NCBI GenBank assembly: GCA_963786495.1
Contig: CAWAZL010000002.1
Location: 1,240,001-1,304,000, forward strand
Length of the DNA: 64,000 nt
Direction: 5' to 3'
Source: JALZKA01 sp963786495
GTDB taxonomy: Bacteria > Actinomycetota > Thermoleophilia > Solirubrobacterales > 70-9
Part shown: piece by piece, positions 17,331-25,203 of the stretch
Layout of the letters: each line of letters opens with the position of its first letter
How positions within the stretch are numbered: the stretch's first letter is position 1
Position numbers and translations under genes: made by a program
The notes under the pieces: model-generated
The model's database searches: none
Seen by the model: the letters and a program-made list of their open reading frames with translations, nothing else
Told to the model about the DNA's origin: nothing

Positions 17331-17605
17331 CTGCGGAGGAGGCGGGCGACGGCGCCCATCATCTCGCCTGTCATCTCGTCGCGGTTCGCCTCGTCAGCGC
17401 CCACCACGCAGTTGCGGACGTGATCGTCGAGCACTCCCACCGCCACCTTGTCGAGCGCCGCCTGAACCGCCGAGATCTGGGTGAGGATGTCGATGCAGTA
17501 GCGCTCCTCGGAGATCATGCGCTCGACGCCGCCCACCTGGCCCGAGATGCGGCGCATCCGCTTGATCAGGGCGTCCTGGTTTTCGATGTAGCCGGGGTGT
17601 TCCAT
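17327..17605 (-). CDS. csoR: CsoR-family metal-sensing repressor (copper type)
   Basis: This 92-residue all-helical repressor has the Cu(I) triad Cys37 (RYCIDIL), His62 and Cys66 (DDHVRNC), which is the copper-binding rather than nickel or formaldehyde set. The ATG at 17605 (MEHPGYIENQDALIKR) was chosen over an upstream frame start at 17650 because the latter would run through the operator. The protein would release the palindrome at 17618-17634 when it binds Cu(I), derepressing itself and the divergent DUF4396 gene. Confidence 0.93.
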   Translation of the reverse strand: MEHPGYIENQDALIKRMRRISGQVGGVERMISEERYCIDILTQISAVQAALDKVAVGVLDDHVRNCVVGADEANRDEMTGEMMGAVARLLRS

Positions 17606-17617
17606 GGCGCTCAGTAT

Positions 17618-17634
17618 ATACCCCCTAGGGGTAT
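17618..17634. promoter_or_regulatory. CsoR operator between csoR and the DUF4396 gene
   Basis: ATACCCCCTAGGGGTAT is a palindrome with 7-bp arms (ATACCCC/GGGGTAT) and a 3-bp centre. This matches the known G-tract CsoR operator type. It lies 12 bp before the csoR start and 18 bp before the divergent start at 17653, so it can control both directions. Confidence 0.85.
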
Positions 17635-17652
17635 CTGCTAGGTTTCGCATCC

Positions 17653-18226
17653 ATGGACGCCCACGCGGAGCACGCCCATCACCACCACGAGATGCCCACG
17701 GAAGGCCGCGCCCTCACCGGCATGGCCGTCAGCGCCACGCTTCATTGCCTCACGGGCTGTGCGATCGGCGAGGTGGCCGGCGTCGCGATCGGCACGGCGC
17801 TTGGATTCTCCGACGGGGCGACGATCGCGCTGGCGATCACGCTCGCTTTCACCTTCGGTTATCTCGCTGACGAGCCTGCCTCTCCTTCGCGCCGGCCTTG
17901 CGCTTTCGGTCGTCGTTCCGATCGCCCTCGCCTCGGACACGCTCTCGATCGCAACGATGGAAGTCGTCGACAACGCGATCCTCCTGATCATCCCCGGCGC
18001 GATGGATGCCGGCCTCGGCGACGTTCTCTTCTGGGGCGCACTCTCGTTCGCCCTGGCGATCGCCTTCGTCGTGACCGTCCCCGTCAACCGCTGGCTCCTC
18101 GCGCGCGGGAAGGGTCACACCGCGGTGCACGAGACCGGCATCCACGGCGGCCCCGACACACGCATCGTCGGTGCCATCACGATCGGAGCCTTCATCTTCG
18201 GCCTGATCGTGCTCATCACGAGCTGA
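17653..18226 (+). pseudogene. DUF4396 membrane protein with histidine-rich N-terminus, frameshifted
   Basis: The ATG at 17653 starts MDAHAEHAHHHHEMPTEG, a likely metal-binding segment. The membrane domain follows (GMAVSATLHCLTGCAIGE, ITLAFTFGYL). Near 17863-17867 one extra base shifts the frame. Without it the reading continues LTSLPLLRAGLALSVV, MEVVDNAILLIIPGAMDAGL and NRWLLARGKGH, which are DUF4396 hallmarks. The repaired protein would be 190 residues. Placement next to the CsoR operator and the histidine cluster suggests a copper-related role, by inference. Confidence 0.82.
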
Positions 18227-18339
18227 AGATCGCGATACTGCGCAGGGATGTCGCGGGAGCCGAGAGCAGGGAACGTCGTCGAAGGCCGGCCGCCCGCTGG
18301 TGGAACAGGTCGCTTGTCCGCTTCCCGTTCTTGGTCGAC

Positions 18340-18801
18340 ATGGCCATGGCGGCGCTACACAGGCTGCCCCCAGGAACGCCGTTGCGGGAGCGAGTGGTGG
18401 CGCGCGCTTACGGCCGTGTGTGGTCCGGGGTCAACCGGGGCGACTTCGAGCCTGCGTTCCTGGCTTACGAGAGCGATGCGGAGGTCGTTCTCTTCGGAGC
18501 CGCGGGCGTAGGCCTGGCTGGGAGCTATGCCGGCAGTAGCGGCTGGATGGACTTCATAGACGACATCTTCGACAACTTCGGCGAGCCCCACTTTGCTGTG
18601 AACCGGATCCGAGATGGAGGTACCCGTCTGGTGGCCGAGCTGGCCTTGACCGCAACCGGAAAGGTCAGCGGCGCGCCAGTCGAGGAAACGACGACCAGCG
18701 TCTACTTCCTCTCTTCGCGAGGAAAGGTCGCCCGCCAGGAGATCTTCTGGCACCAGGGGTCGTGGAGCGCGGCCCTCGAAGCCGCCGGGATGCCCGAGTA
18801 G
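18340..18801 (+). CDS. SnoaL-like/NTF2-fold protein
   Basis: This 153-residue protein has the NTF2-like pattern. A helix-rich start RVVARAYGRVWSGVNRGDF is followed by AFLAYESDAEVVLFGAAG, then GWMDFIDDIFDNFGEPHFAV and strands ending GKVARQEIFWH. Members are small cyclases, isomerases or ligand-binding proteins, and the substrate is unknown. The start is uncertain: ATG at 18340 or 18346, or a GTG/CTG upstream. It is convergent with nrdJ, with a hairpin between them. Confidence 0.72.
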   Translation: MAMAALHRLPPGTPLRERVVARAYGRVWSGVNRGDFEPAFLAYESDAEVVLFGAAGVGLAGSYAGSSGWMDFIDDIFDNFGEPHFAVNRIRDGGTRLVAELALTATGKVSGAPVEETTTSVYFLSSRGKVARQEIFWHQGSWSAALEAAGMPE

Positions 18802-18823
18802 GCGGCGGGTCGCGCACAACGAG

Positions 18824-18849
18824 GAAGGGCGCCCTGTAGGGCGCCCTTC
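18824..18849. terminator. Hairpin between convergent genes, likely bidirectional terminator
   Basis: The 11-bp perfect stem GAAGGGCGCCC/GGGCGCCCTTC with a TGTA loop lies 22 bp after the SnoaL-like stop and 24 bp after the nrdJ stop. There is no T tract on either side, so it would be an L-shaped (I-type) terminator of the kind common in actinobacteria. Confidence 0.7.
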
Positions 18850-18873
18850 GGGACGGCGGTCTGAGCGGTCGGC

Positions 18874-21666
18874 TCAGCCGCAGCCGGTGTTGTTGCCGCA
18901 GGACGAGCACGTGTAGCACGAGCCCGTGCGCTGCATCATGCCGCCGCACTGGTCGCATGCCGGGCCCAGCTCGAGGCCGCGCATGCGGGCCGGGCGGACC
19001 GGGGGCGTGTCGGTGAGGGCTGCTGCCGCCGGCTTCGAAGCGCCGTTCCCAACTCCGTTCTTCGGCTCTGCGGCGCCACCGTCCTCGCCCTCGGCGCCCG
19101 CGCTCATCGGCGCCGGCCCCTCGTTGACGAACAGCGTCTGCTGCAGTTCCTTGCGCGCCCGGACCTCGGGCGTGAGGATGCCGAGCTCCTCCTGGTAGTC
19201 CGCGTCGAGGAACCTCGAGGCGAGCCAGCGCATGATGTAGTCCGGCAGCGACTTGGCGAACGGGATCTCCGGGTTCTTGGTAATCCCCTCCGGCTCGAAG
19301 CGGACGTACGCGAACTTCTCGACCAGCGTCTCGAGCGGCACTCCGTACTGGAGGCCGATCGACACCGCGGTCGCGAACGCGTTCATCAGGCCCTTGATCG
19401 TCGAGCCCTCCTTCCCGATGTCGGTGAGGAAGATCTCGCCGACCGAGCCGTCCTCGTACATGCCGGCCGTGATGTAGCCCTCGTGCCCGCCGAGCGAGAA
19501 CTTGTGCGTGATCGACTGGCGCTCGACCGGCATCTTGTGCCGGGCGGGGACCGGTGCGGCCTCCGTCGCCTCCTCGACCTCGCCTTCTGACTGCGCGTCG
19601 GTGCGGAGCGCCTGGGCGGTCTTCGACCCGTCGCGGTAGATGGCGAGAGCCTTGATGCCGCCGCGCCACGCCTCGGCGTAGGCGTCGGCGATGTCCTCGA
19701 CGGTCGCCGTCTGCGGCAGGTTCACCGTCTTCGAGATCGCGCCCGAGATGAACGGCTGCGTTGCCGACATCATCTTGATGTGGCCCATGTGCGAGATCGC
19801 GCGCTGGCCCACCGCGACGTCGAACACCTCGAGGTGTTCGTCCTTCAGCGCCGGCGCGCCGACGATCGTGGAGTGCTCGTTGATGTGCGCCTCGATCTGG
19901 GCGATCTCGGCGTCTTCGTAGCCGAGCGTCCTCAGCGCAAGCGGCACCGAGCGGTTGACGATGGTCATCTGACCGCCACCGACGAGTTCCTTGAACTTGA
20001 CGAGCGAGAAGTCGGGCTCGATGCCCGTGGTGTCGCAGTCCATGAGGAACGAGATCGTCCCGGTGGGAGCGAGCACCGTCGCCTGAGCGTTCCGGTAGCC
20101 GTGCTCCTCCCCGAGCTCGACCGCCTCGTCCCAGCTGCGCCGGGCCGCGTCGAGGAGCTCGGTGTCGATCTCCTCCTCGAGCTCGTACGCCGCGTCGCGG
20201 TGCATCCGCATGACCTTCAAGTGAGGCTCGCGGTTCTCCGGATACGCGTCGTACGTGCCGACCGCGGCGGCCACCTCGGCCGACTTGCGGTAGCCGCGGC
20301 CCGTCATGAGCGCCGTAATCGCGGCTGCGACGGCGCGGCCCTCATCGGAGTCGTAGGGCAGGCCGTTCGACATGAGGTAGGCGCCGAGGTTCGCGTAGCC
20401 CAAGCCGAGCTGGCGGAACGCGCGCGCGTTGTCGCCGATCTTCTCAGTCGGGTAGCTGGACGGGCTGACGACGATCTCCTGCGCGAGGAAGACGACGTCC
20501 ACCGCGTGCTCGAAGTCCTCGGTGTCGAACGTCCCGTCAGCGCGGCGGAAGCGCATCAGGTTGAGCGATGCCAGGTTGCAGGCCGAGTCGTCGACGTGCA
20601 TGTACTCGGAGCACGGGTTGGACGCGTTGATCCGGCCCGAGTTCGGGCAGGTGTGCCAGTTGTTGATCGTCGTGTCGTACTGAATGCCGGGATCAGCGCA
20701 GCGCCATGCGGCGTCGGCGACCTGCTTCATGAGGTCCTTGGCGTCGACGGTCTTGACGGTCTCGCCGCCGTTGCGGGCGGTGAGGTCCCACGACTCGCCG
20801 GCCTCGTAGGCCTTCATGAACTCGTCGGTCACGCGGACCGAGTTGTTGGCGTTCTGGTACTGGATCGAGGTGAAGCCCTCTCCGTCGATCGACATGTCGA
20901 AGCCGGCGTCGCGGAGGGCGGCTGCCTTGTCCTCCTCCTTGGCCTTGCACCAGATGAAGTCCTCGATGTCCGGATGATCGATGTCGAGGACGACCATCTT
21001 CGCCGCGCGGCGGGTCTTGCCGCCGGACTTGATCGTGCCGGCCCAAGCGTCGGCGCCACGCATGAAGGAGACGGGGCCCGAGGCGAGGCCGCCCTTCGAG
21101 AGGTGCTCGACCGAGCCGCGGATGTTGGAGAGGTTGATGCCCGAGCCGGAGCCACCGCGGAAGATCTGGCCTTCCTTGGTGTTCCAGTCGAGGATCGACT
21201 CCATCGTGTCCTGGACCGACAGGATGAAACACGCGGAGCACTGCGGCCGCTCCTCGAAGCCGACGTTGAACCAGACGGGAGAGTTGAAGGCAGCCTTCTG
21301 GTGAAGCAGGATGTGGGTGAGCTCGGCCTCGAATGCATCGGCGTCCTCGTCGGTGGCGAAGTAACCGCCGTCGCGGCCCCAGCCGGCGATGGTGCCGGAG
21401 ACGCGGCCGATCATCTGGCGGACCGAGGACTCGCGCTCGTCGGAGCCCATCCGGCCGCGGAAGTACTTCTGCGCGACGATGTTGGTGGCGTTCTGGGACC
21501 ACGTCGTCGGGAACTCGACGCCGCGCTGCTCGAAGGCGGGATTCTCGGGATCGCCGATGACTGCGTCGCGGAACTCCCACTCGATCTCGTCGAACGGGTG
21601 AACTCCGGGCGTCGTGTGGCGGCGCTCGACCTTGATTCCTTCGGTATGTGTGCTTGTGGTTGCCAT
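18874..21666 (-). CDS. nrdJ: Vitamin B12-dependent (class II) ribonucleoside-diphosphate reductase
   Basis: This 930-residue enzyme makes deoxyribonucleotides using adenosylcobalamin. The catalytic core shows GGSGSGINLSNIRGS, NPCSEYMHVDDSACNLASLNL with the active-site cysteine region, and the PTGTISFLMDCDTTGIEPD loop. The C-terminus ends in a cysteine-rich zinc-like tail (CDQCGGMMQ, CYTCSSCGNNTGCG). The ATG at 21666 follows GGAGAG by 8 bases. It lies 60 bp downstream of nrdR on the same strand and is surely in the same operon. Needing B12, it works without oxygen or iron cofactors. Confidence 0.97.
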   Translation of the reverse strand: MATTSTHTEGIKVERRHTTPGVHPFDEIEWEFRDAVIGDPENPAFEQRGVEFPTTWSQNATNIVAQKYFRGRMGSDERESSVRQMIGRVSGTIAGWGRDGGYFATDEDADAFEAELTHILLHQKAAFNSPVWFNVGFEERPQCSACFILSVQDTMESILDWNTKEGQIFRGGSGSGINLSNIRGSVEHLSKGGLASGPVSFMRGADAWAGTIKSGGKTRRAAKMVVLDIDHPDIEDFIWCKAKEEDKAAALRDAGFDMSIDGEGFTSIQYQNANNSVRVTDEFMKAYEAGESWDLTARNGGETVKTVDAKDLMKQVADAAWRCADPGIQYDTTINNWHTCPNSGRINASNPCSEYMHVDDSACNLASLNLMRFRRADGTFDTEDFEHAVDVVFLAQEIVVSPSSYPTEKIGDNARAFRQLGLGYANLGAYLMSNGLPYDSDEGRAVAAAITALMTGRGYRKSAEVAAAVGTYDAYPENREPHLKVMRMHRDAAYELEEEIDTELLDAARRSWDEAVELGEEHGYRNAQATVLAPTGTISFLMDCDTTGIEPDFSLVKFKELVGGGQMTIVNRSVPLALRTLGYEDAEIAQIEAHINEHSTIVGAPALKDEHLEVFDVAVGQRAISHMGHIKMMSATQPFISGAISKTVNLPQTATVEDIADAYAEAWRGGIKALAIYRDGSKTAQALRTDAQSEGEVEEATEAAPVPARHKMPVERQSITHKFSLGGHEGYITAGMYEDGSVGEIFLTDIGKEGSTIKGLMNAFATAVSIGLQYGVPLETLVEKFAYVRFEPEGITKNPEIPFAKSLPDYIMRWLASRFLDADYQEELGILTPEVRARKELQQTLFVNEGPAPMSAGAEGEDGGAAEPKNGVGNGASKPAAAALTDTPPVRPARMRGLELGPACDQCGGMMQRTGSCYTCSSCGNNTGCG

Positions 21667-21726
21667 CGTCAAAACTCTCCTAGTCGTCTGCCTTCCGCCG
21701 GTTTTAGCGGGGTACGGACTGTCCTC

Positions 21727-22170
21727 TCATGGTCGGACGGAATCGGGCGCCGGGAAGGCCCCAATTTCCGGTGTGATCTCGGGCAAGGTCCCGGCGAATT
21801 GAAAGTAGGCGCCGCGATCGATCGCGGCGAGCCGCTCGAGGCAAAGCTCGACGATCCGCGCCGCTGGAATCACCCCGCCGCGCTTTGCGGCCTCTGTCTC
21901 GACGCCGTCCACGATGTCTGCGATCTGCGATGCGGAGACGTCGCGCTTGTGCGCCGAGCGCGCCAGAGCACCGCGCAGCTTCTGCGGGTCGAACGGCTGC
22001 CGGCGGCCATCCCTCTTCGTCACCTGGAGCCGCGCAGTCCCCACGCGCTCGAAGGTCGTGAACCGAAAGCCGCATGCTGTGCACTCGCGACGGCGGCGTA
22101 CCGCAACGCCTTCGTCGGCGGAACGCGACTCGACGACGTGCGTTTGCGCTTGGCAGTCGGGACAGATCAC
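21727..22170 (-). CDS. nrdR: Transcriptional repressor NrdR
   Basis: This 147-residue repressor of ribonucleotide reductase genes starts GTG (MICPDCQAQTHVVESR). The zinc finger has CPDC and CTAC, then GFRFTTFERV, and the ATP-cone domain begins TKRDGRRQPFDPQKLRGAL. NrdR binds dATP or ATP and represses when dATP is high. It is the first gene of the nrdR-nrdJ operon, preceded by two NrdR boxes, so it regulates itself and nrdJ. Confidence 0.97.
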   Translation of the reverse strand: MICPDCQAQTHVVESRSADEGVAVRRRRECTACGFRFTTFERVGTARLQVTKRDGRRQPFDPQKLRGALARSAHKRDVSASQIADIVDGVETEAAKRGGVIPAARIVELCLERLAAIDRGAYFQFAGTLPEITPEIGAFPAPDSVRP

Positions 22171-22182
22171 ACGTTCTATTTT

Positions 22183-22229
22183 ACCCTATACGTAGCGCCC
22201 TATCGTCGCGTAGACACTATATATAGCGT
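22183..22229 (-). promoter_or_regulatory. Paired NrdR boxes upstream of nrdR
   Basis: ACCCTATACGTAGCGC at 22183-22198 and ACACTATATATAGCGT at 22214-22229 resemble the NrdR box (consensus like ACACWAYATATTGTGT). Their starts are 31 bp apart, about three helical turns, as for known NrdR box pairs. They lie about 13 and 44 bp before the nrdR GTG. The AT-rich core TATATA stands out in this GC-rich DNA and may overlap the -10 element. Confidence 0.82.
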
Positions 22230-22305
22230 TCAATGGTGAGCTGATCCTGCCGCCGCCAATTACCCGGCCCTTGCGGCGCCTCCATGCGTAAGAATTCATC
22301 TGACG

Positions 22306-23106
22306 ATGGAGGCACGCGGACCACTCGAAAACATGGCCGAGAAGCGCGACGCGGCGATGGACGCCATGGCCGGGAAGCGCGACGCCGCGCTCGAGAACAT
22401 GGCCGAAAAGCGCGAGTCCGCCAAGGAGACGATGGCCGACGCCAAGGAGGCGGCGGCCGAGGCGATCGCAAAGGTCAAGCCGCGGCTCCGCGGAGTTTCC
22501 CACGAGTACGCGTTCTTTGTCTCGCTCATCCTCGGAGCTCTCCTCATCGTTCTCGCGAAGGGCGCGGACGCGCGCGCCTCGGTCGCCATCTACGCGGCCA
22601 GCCTTTCCGCGCTCTTCGGGGTCAGCGCCCTCTATCACCGCGTGAACTGGAAGCCGTCGGCGCGCCGCTGGATGCGCCGGCTCGACCACACGATGATCTT
22701 CTTCCTGATCGCAGGCACGCTCACCCCGTTCGCGGTCCTCGTCATGGAGCCGCCGCTCTCCACGGCTCTTCTGATCGCGGTCTGGGGCGGCGCCCTCGCC
22801 GGCACGATCGTCGAGCTCGCGTGGACTGACTCGCCCAAGTGGATCTCAGCGAGCGTTTATGTCGCCGTCGGGCTCATCGGCGCGGTGGGTTTCCCCGCCA
22901 TCATCGCCGAGGCCGGGCTTGCAGCAGGAATTCTGATCGCCGCGGGCGGAGTGCTCTACGTAACGGGAGCCGTCGTCTATGCGGTTGGGCGCCCCGATCC
23001 GTCCCCGACGGTTTTCGGCTACCACGAGATCTTCCACGCGCTCGTAATCGCAGCCGCCGCGGCGCACTTCGCGGCGGTCGCATTCTTTGCTCTGCCCGCT
23101 GCGTGA
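22306..23106 (+). CDS. Hemolysin III/YqfA-like seven-helix membrane protein with repeated N-terminal extension
   Basis: This 266-residue protein has the HlyIII (PAQR-like) core from about residue 62: RGVSHEYAFFVSL, ASLSALFGVSALYHRVNW, RRLDHTMIFFLIAGTLTPF and, near the end, GYHEIFHALVIAAAAAHF. The conserved histidines of the metal site are in SALYHR, LDHT and EIFHALV. Residues 1-60 are an unusual charged repeat: ENMAEKRDAA, DAMAGKRDAA, ENMAEKRESA, ETMADAKEAA, an 11-residue period predicting a long amphipathic helix on the cytoplasmic side. The start is uncertain; ATG at 22306. Confidence 0.85.
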   Translation: MEARGPLENMAEKRDAAMDAMAGKRDAALENMAEKRESAKETMADAKEAAAEAIAKVKPRLRGVSHEYAFFVSLILGALLIVLAKGADARASVAIYAASLSALFGVSALYHRVNWKPSARRWMRRLDHTMIFFLIAGTLTPFAVLVMEPPLSTALLIAVWGGALAGTIVELAWTDSPKWISASVYVAVGLIGAVGFPAIIAEAGLAAGILIAAGGVLYVTGAVVYAVGRPDPSPTVFGYHEIFHALVIAAAAAHFAAVAFFALPAA

Positions 23107-23237
23107 GGCTGTCTTGGGCCACCGCGGCGTTCGTGGCCTCAATCGCGATGCTGACGCTGACCGCCGCGCAAGATGCGTTCGATGACGCATCCGTGGACTT
23201 CGACGAGATCCTCGCAGGCTGGGATTACACAGACTGA
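23103..23237 (+). CDS. Small membrane-anchored or secreted protein, 44 residues
   Basis: GTG at 23103 overlaps the hemolysin III-like stop (GTGA). It gives a hydrophobic N-terminal helix (RLSWATAAFVASIAMLTLTA) and a short acidic tail (DAFDDASVDFDEILAG). It is too short for domain assignment. The overlap and the clear signal-like pattern make it credible. It is convergent with the precorrin-2 dehydrogenase-like gene with a one-base gap. Confidence 0.6.
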   Translation: MRLSWATAAFVASIAMLTLTAAQDAFDDASVDFDEILAGWDYTD

Positions 23238-23238
23238 G

Positions 23239-23985
23239 CTAGGCCGTCGGGGCCGCGACCGTGCGGCCCTTCGCCTGCTCGATCAGCTCGAGCACCTCGG
23301 ACTCGCGGCCCTCGCGGACCAGCTCGACCGGGTCGGGGTCGCCGTTCACGATGCCCTCGAAGAAATCCTTTCGGTCCTGGTAGGTGGGCAGGTTGCCCTT
23401 TGCCCAGCCGCGCGCGTCGTTCAGCATGATCGCGAGGCGCGCGTACGGCTCGCCGAAGAGCTCGGAGATCTCGCGCTTCATGCGCTTGGCAAGCGCCGGC
23501 GACGCGCCCGCGGTTGAGATCGCGATCGCGAGCGGGCCCGTCCGCACGATTGCGGGCAGGATGAAGTTGCAGAGAGGCGGCACGTCGACGACGTTTGCGA
23601 GCATCGCCCGCTTTTCGGCGTCGTAGTAGATCCCGATGTTCACCTCGGAGTCGTCGGTTGCCGCGATGACCATGAACTTGCCCTCGAGGTCTCCCGGCTC
23701 ATACGCGCGCTGCACCCATTCGATCGAGCCCTCCTCGGCGAGAGTGCGGACCGGCTCCGATGCTTCCGGAGCGACCACGACGACGTCGCCGTCACACGCC
23801 AGGAGGCCCTCGATCTTCTCGAGCCCGATGTCGCCCCCGCCGACGACGAGGCACTTTCGCCCTGTCAGCTTCAAGCAGGCGATGTAGAAGGGCGTCTCGA
23901 GCATGTCGCGGACGCACGACTGATCGCAGATCCCCTTGCGGAACTGGCAGACGCACTCCTTCCCTGCATAGGCCTGGGCGGGCAT
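23239..23985 (-). CDS. Precorrin-2 dehydrogenase-like (siroheme synthase N-domain) protein
   Basis: This 248-residue protein has the Rossmann motif CLVVGGGDIGLEKIEGLL near residue 43, then VVVVAPEASEPV, MVIAATDDSEVN and the core VVDVPPLCNFILPAIV. TAGASPALAKRMKREI matches the CysG/Met8p N-terminal domain that oxidises precorrin-2 and may insert iron. An unusual cysteine-rich start (ECVCQFRKGICDQSC) could hold a metal. It should help make siroheme or feed corrinoid synthesis. The start ATG at 23985 precedes the HAD fusion gene stop by 14 bp. Confidence 0.87.
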   Translation of the reverse strand: MPAQAYAGKECVCQFRKGICDQSCVRDMLETPFYIACLKLTGRKCLVVGGGDIGLEKIEGLLACDGDVVVVAPEASEPVRTLAEEGSIEWVQRAYEPGDLEGKFMVIAATDDSEVNIGIYYDAEKRAMLANVVDVPPLCNFILPAIVRTGPLAIAISTAGASPALAKRMKREISELFGEPYARLAIMLNDARGWAKGNLPTYQDRKDFFEGIVNGDPDPVELVREGRESEVLELIEQAKGRTVAAPTA

Positions 23986-23999
23986 GACTGGAAGGTTAG

Positions 24000-25130
24000 T
24001 CAGGACCCTAGGCCGAGCAACCCGGGCAGGTCGGCCATGGAATCGAACGTATGAGCGCCGGCCGCGGCGAGCTTGGCGGCGGGGCCGGTGCCCGTGTAAC
24101 CGTAGGCTGCCATCCTCGAGGCGCGCGCCGCGCGAACTCCCAGCGCAGAGTCCTCGATGACGATGCACGCTTCCGGCGCGACGCCCATCTTTTCGGCGAC
24201 GTGGAGAAACAGGTCGGGGGCCGGCTTTCCGCGCTCGACGTCGGCCGAGCTGTAGATGCGCCCCTCGAAGCGCTCGCGAACTCCCGCCGAGCCCATTGTG
24301 ATCTCCATCTTCGGATGGGGCCCATTCGAAGCGACGCAGGTGCGAAGCCCGGCGGCCTCGACAGCGTCGACGACGTCGATCACACCCGGCACCGGCTCGA
24401 CGCCTTTGGAGAGAGCCGCGTCCTGGCGGGAGCGGTAGGTGTCGGTGAAGTCGCTTGGCAGAGGACTCCCGAGCTTCTCCTCGATCTTTCGCATCGAGTC
24501 GGGCCACCAGTCGCCGACGTAGTCGCGCATCACTTCTTCGGGCGTTGTGGGTACCCCGATCTCCGAGATGAGCTCGGCCATGACCTCGGCGGTGGTCGGC
24601 TCGGAATCGACCAGGACGCCGTCGCAGTCGAAGACGACGACCTCCGGCTCGACCGACCCGGGCGCCGGAAAGTCCTGCTTGAAGGTGAAGGACGCAGGGC
24701 TCGGCCCCTCTGCCCGAAGCTGGTCTAGCCGCTCTTCAGCCTCGGGGATGTCCGGGACGTGGCCGGCGGGGACCCACCACAGGCACATGAACTGCTCGAC
24801 CCGCTTGAACCACTCGCGCCGGCGGCGCATGACCGGCAGGTGGTCGCTCGCGTAGACGAAGTCCCACAGGGCGTCCTTCGAATCCCAGACGGACATGTTC
24901 ACGTTCAGCGTGTCGTCTCCATATATATGGAGCGACGTGGCGTTGCCCTCGTCCGTTTGCAGGCGCCAGACGAAACCCGGGGCCGCATCCGCGATGGCGT
25001 TCACGGGGTCTAAAAGCGCCATGAAATCGGCGACGACGGGCGAATCAACCGGCGCCACGAGGCGGCCGATGTTGAGCTGGGCAAGGTGATACGACGGCCG
25101 CTTCAATCCGTAGTCGAATGTAGACACCAC
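24000..25130 (-). CDS. Fusion of a DUF3291 domain with a HAD-superfamily phosphatase
   Basis: This protein is about 376 residues. Residues 15-150 match DUF3291: HLAQLNIGRLVAPVDSP, NAIADAAPGFVWRLQTDEGN and FMCLWWVPAGHVP. From residue 160 it is a beta-phosphoglucomutase-like HAD: motif I VFDCDGVLVDSEP, motif II ASNGPHPK, motif III ERGKPAPDLF and motif IV IEDSALGVRAA. Each is usually a separate protein. The start is GTG 25130 or the adjacent GTG. The substrate is unknown. The gene lies in tandem with the precorrin-2 dehydrogenase-like gene, 14 bp apart. Confidence 0.88.
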   Translation of the reverse strand: MVSTFDYGLKRPSYHLAQLNIGRLVAPVDSPVVADFMALLDPVNAIADAAPGFVWRLQTDEGNATSLHIYGDDTLNVNMSVWDSKDALWDFVYASDHLPVMRRRREWFKRVEQFMCLWWVPAGHVPDIPEAEERLDQLRAEGPSPASFTFKQDFPAPGSVEPEVVVFDCDGVLVDSEPTTAEVMAELISEIGVPTTPEEVMRDYVGDWWPDSMRKIEEKLGSPLPSDFTDTYRSRQDAALSKGVEPVPGVIDVVDAVEAAGLRTCVASNGPHPKMEITMGSAGVRERFEGRIYSSADVERGKPAPDLFLHVAEKMGVAPEACIVIEDSALGVRAARASRMAAYGYTGTGPAAKLAAAGAHTFDSMADLPGLLGLGS

Positions 25131-25203
25131 CGGTATCCGCCCCTACGGGGCGGGCAGGGAAGCCGGATCTACCCCCGAAAACCCCTTGCTACTCTCGCCG
25201 CCG

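Noticed and set aside
19780..22239. Very long open frame (819 codons) antisense to nrdJ and nrdR
   Set aside because: Its translation is arginine-, valine- and aspartate-rich with no domain and mirrors the third-position GC bias of the real genes on the other strand.
22171..22305. Cobalamin riboswitch upstream of nrdR-nrdJ
   Set aside because: I looked for the conserved B12-box (GCCACTG) and leader length; only about 135 bp with NrdR boxes is available and no B12-box is seen.
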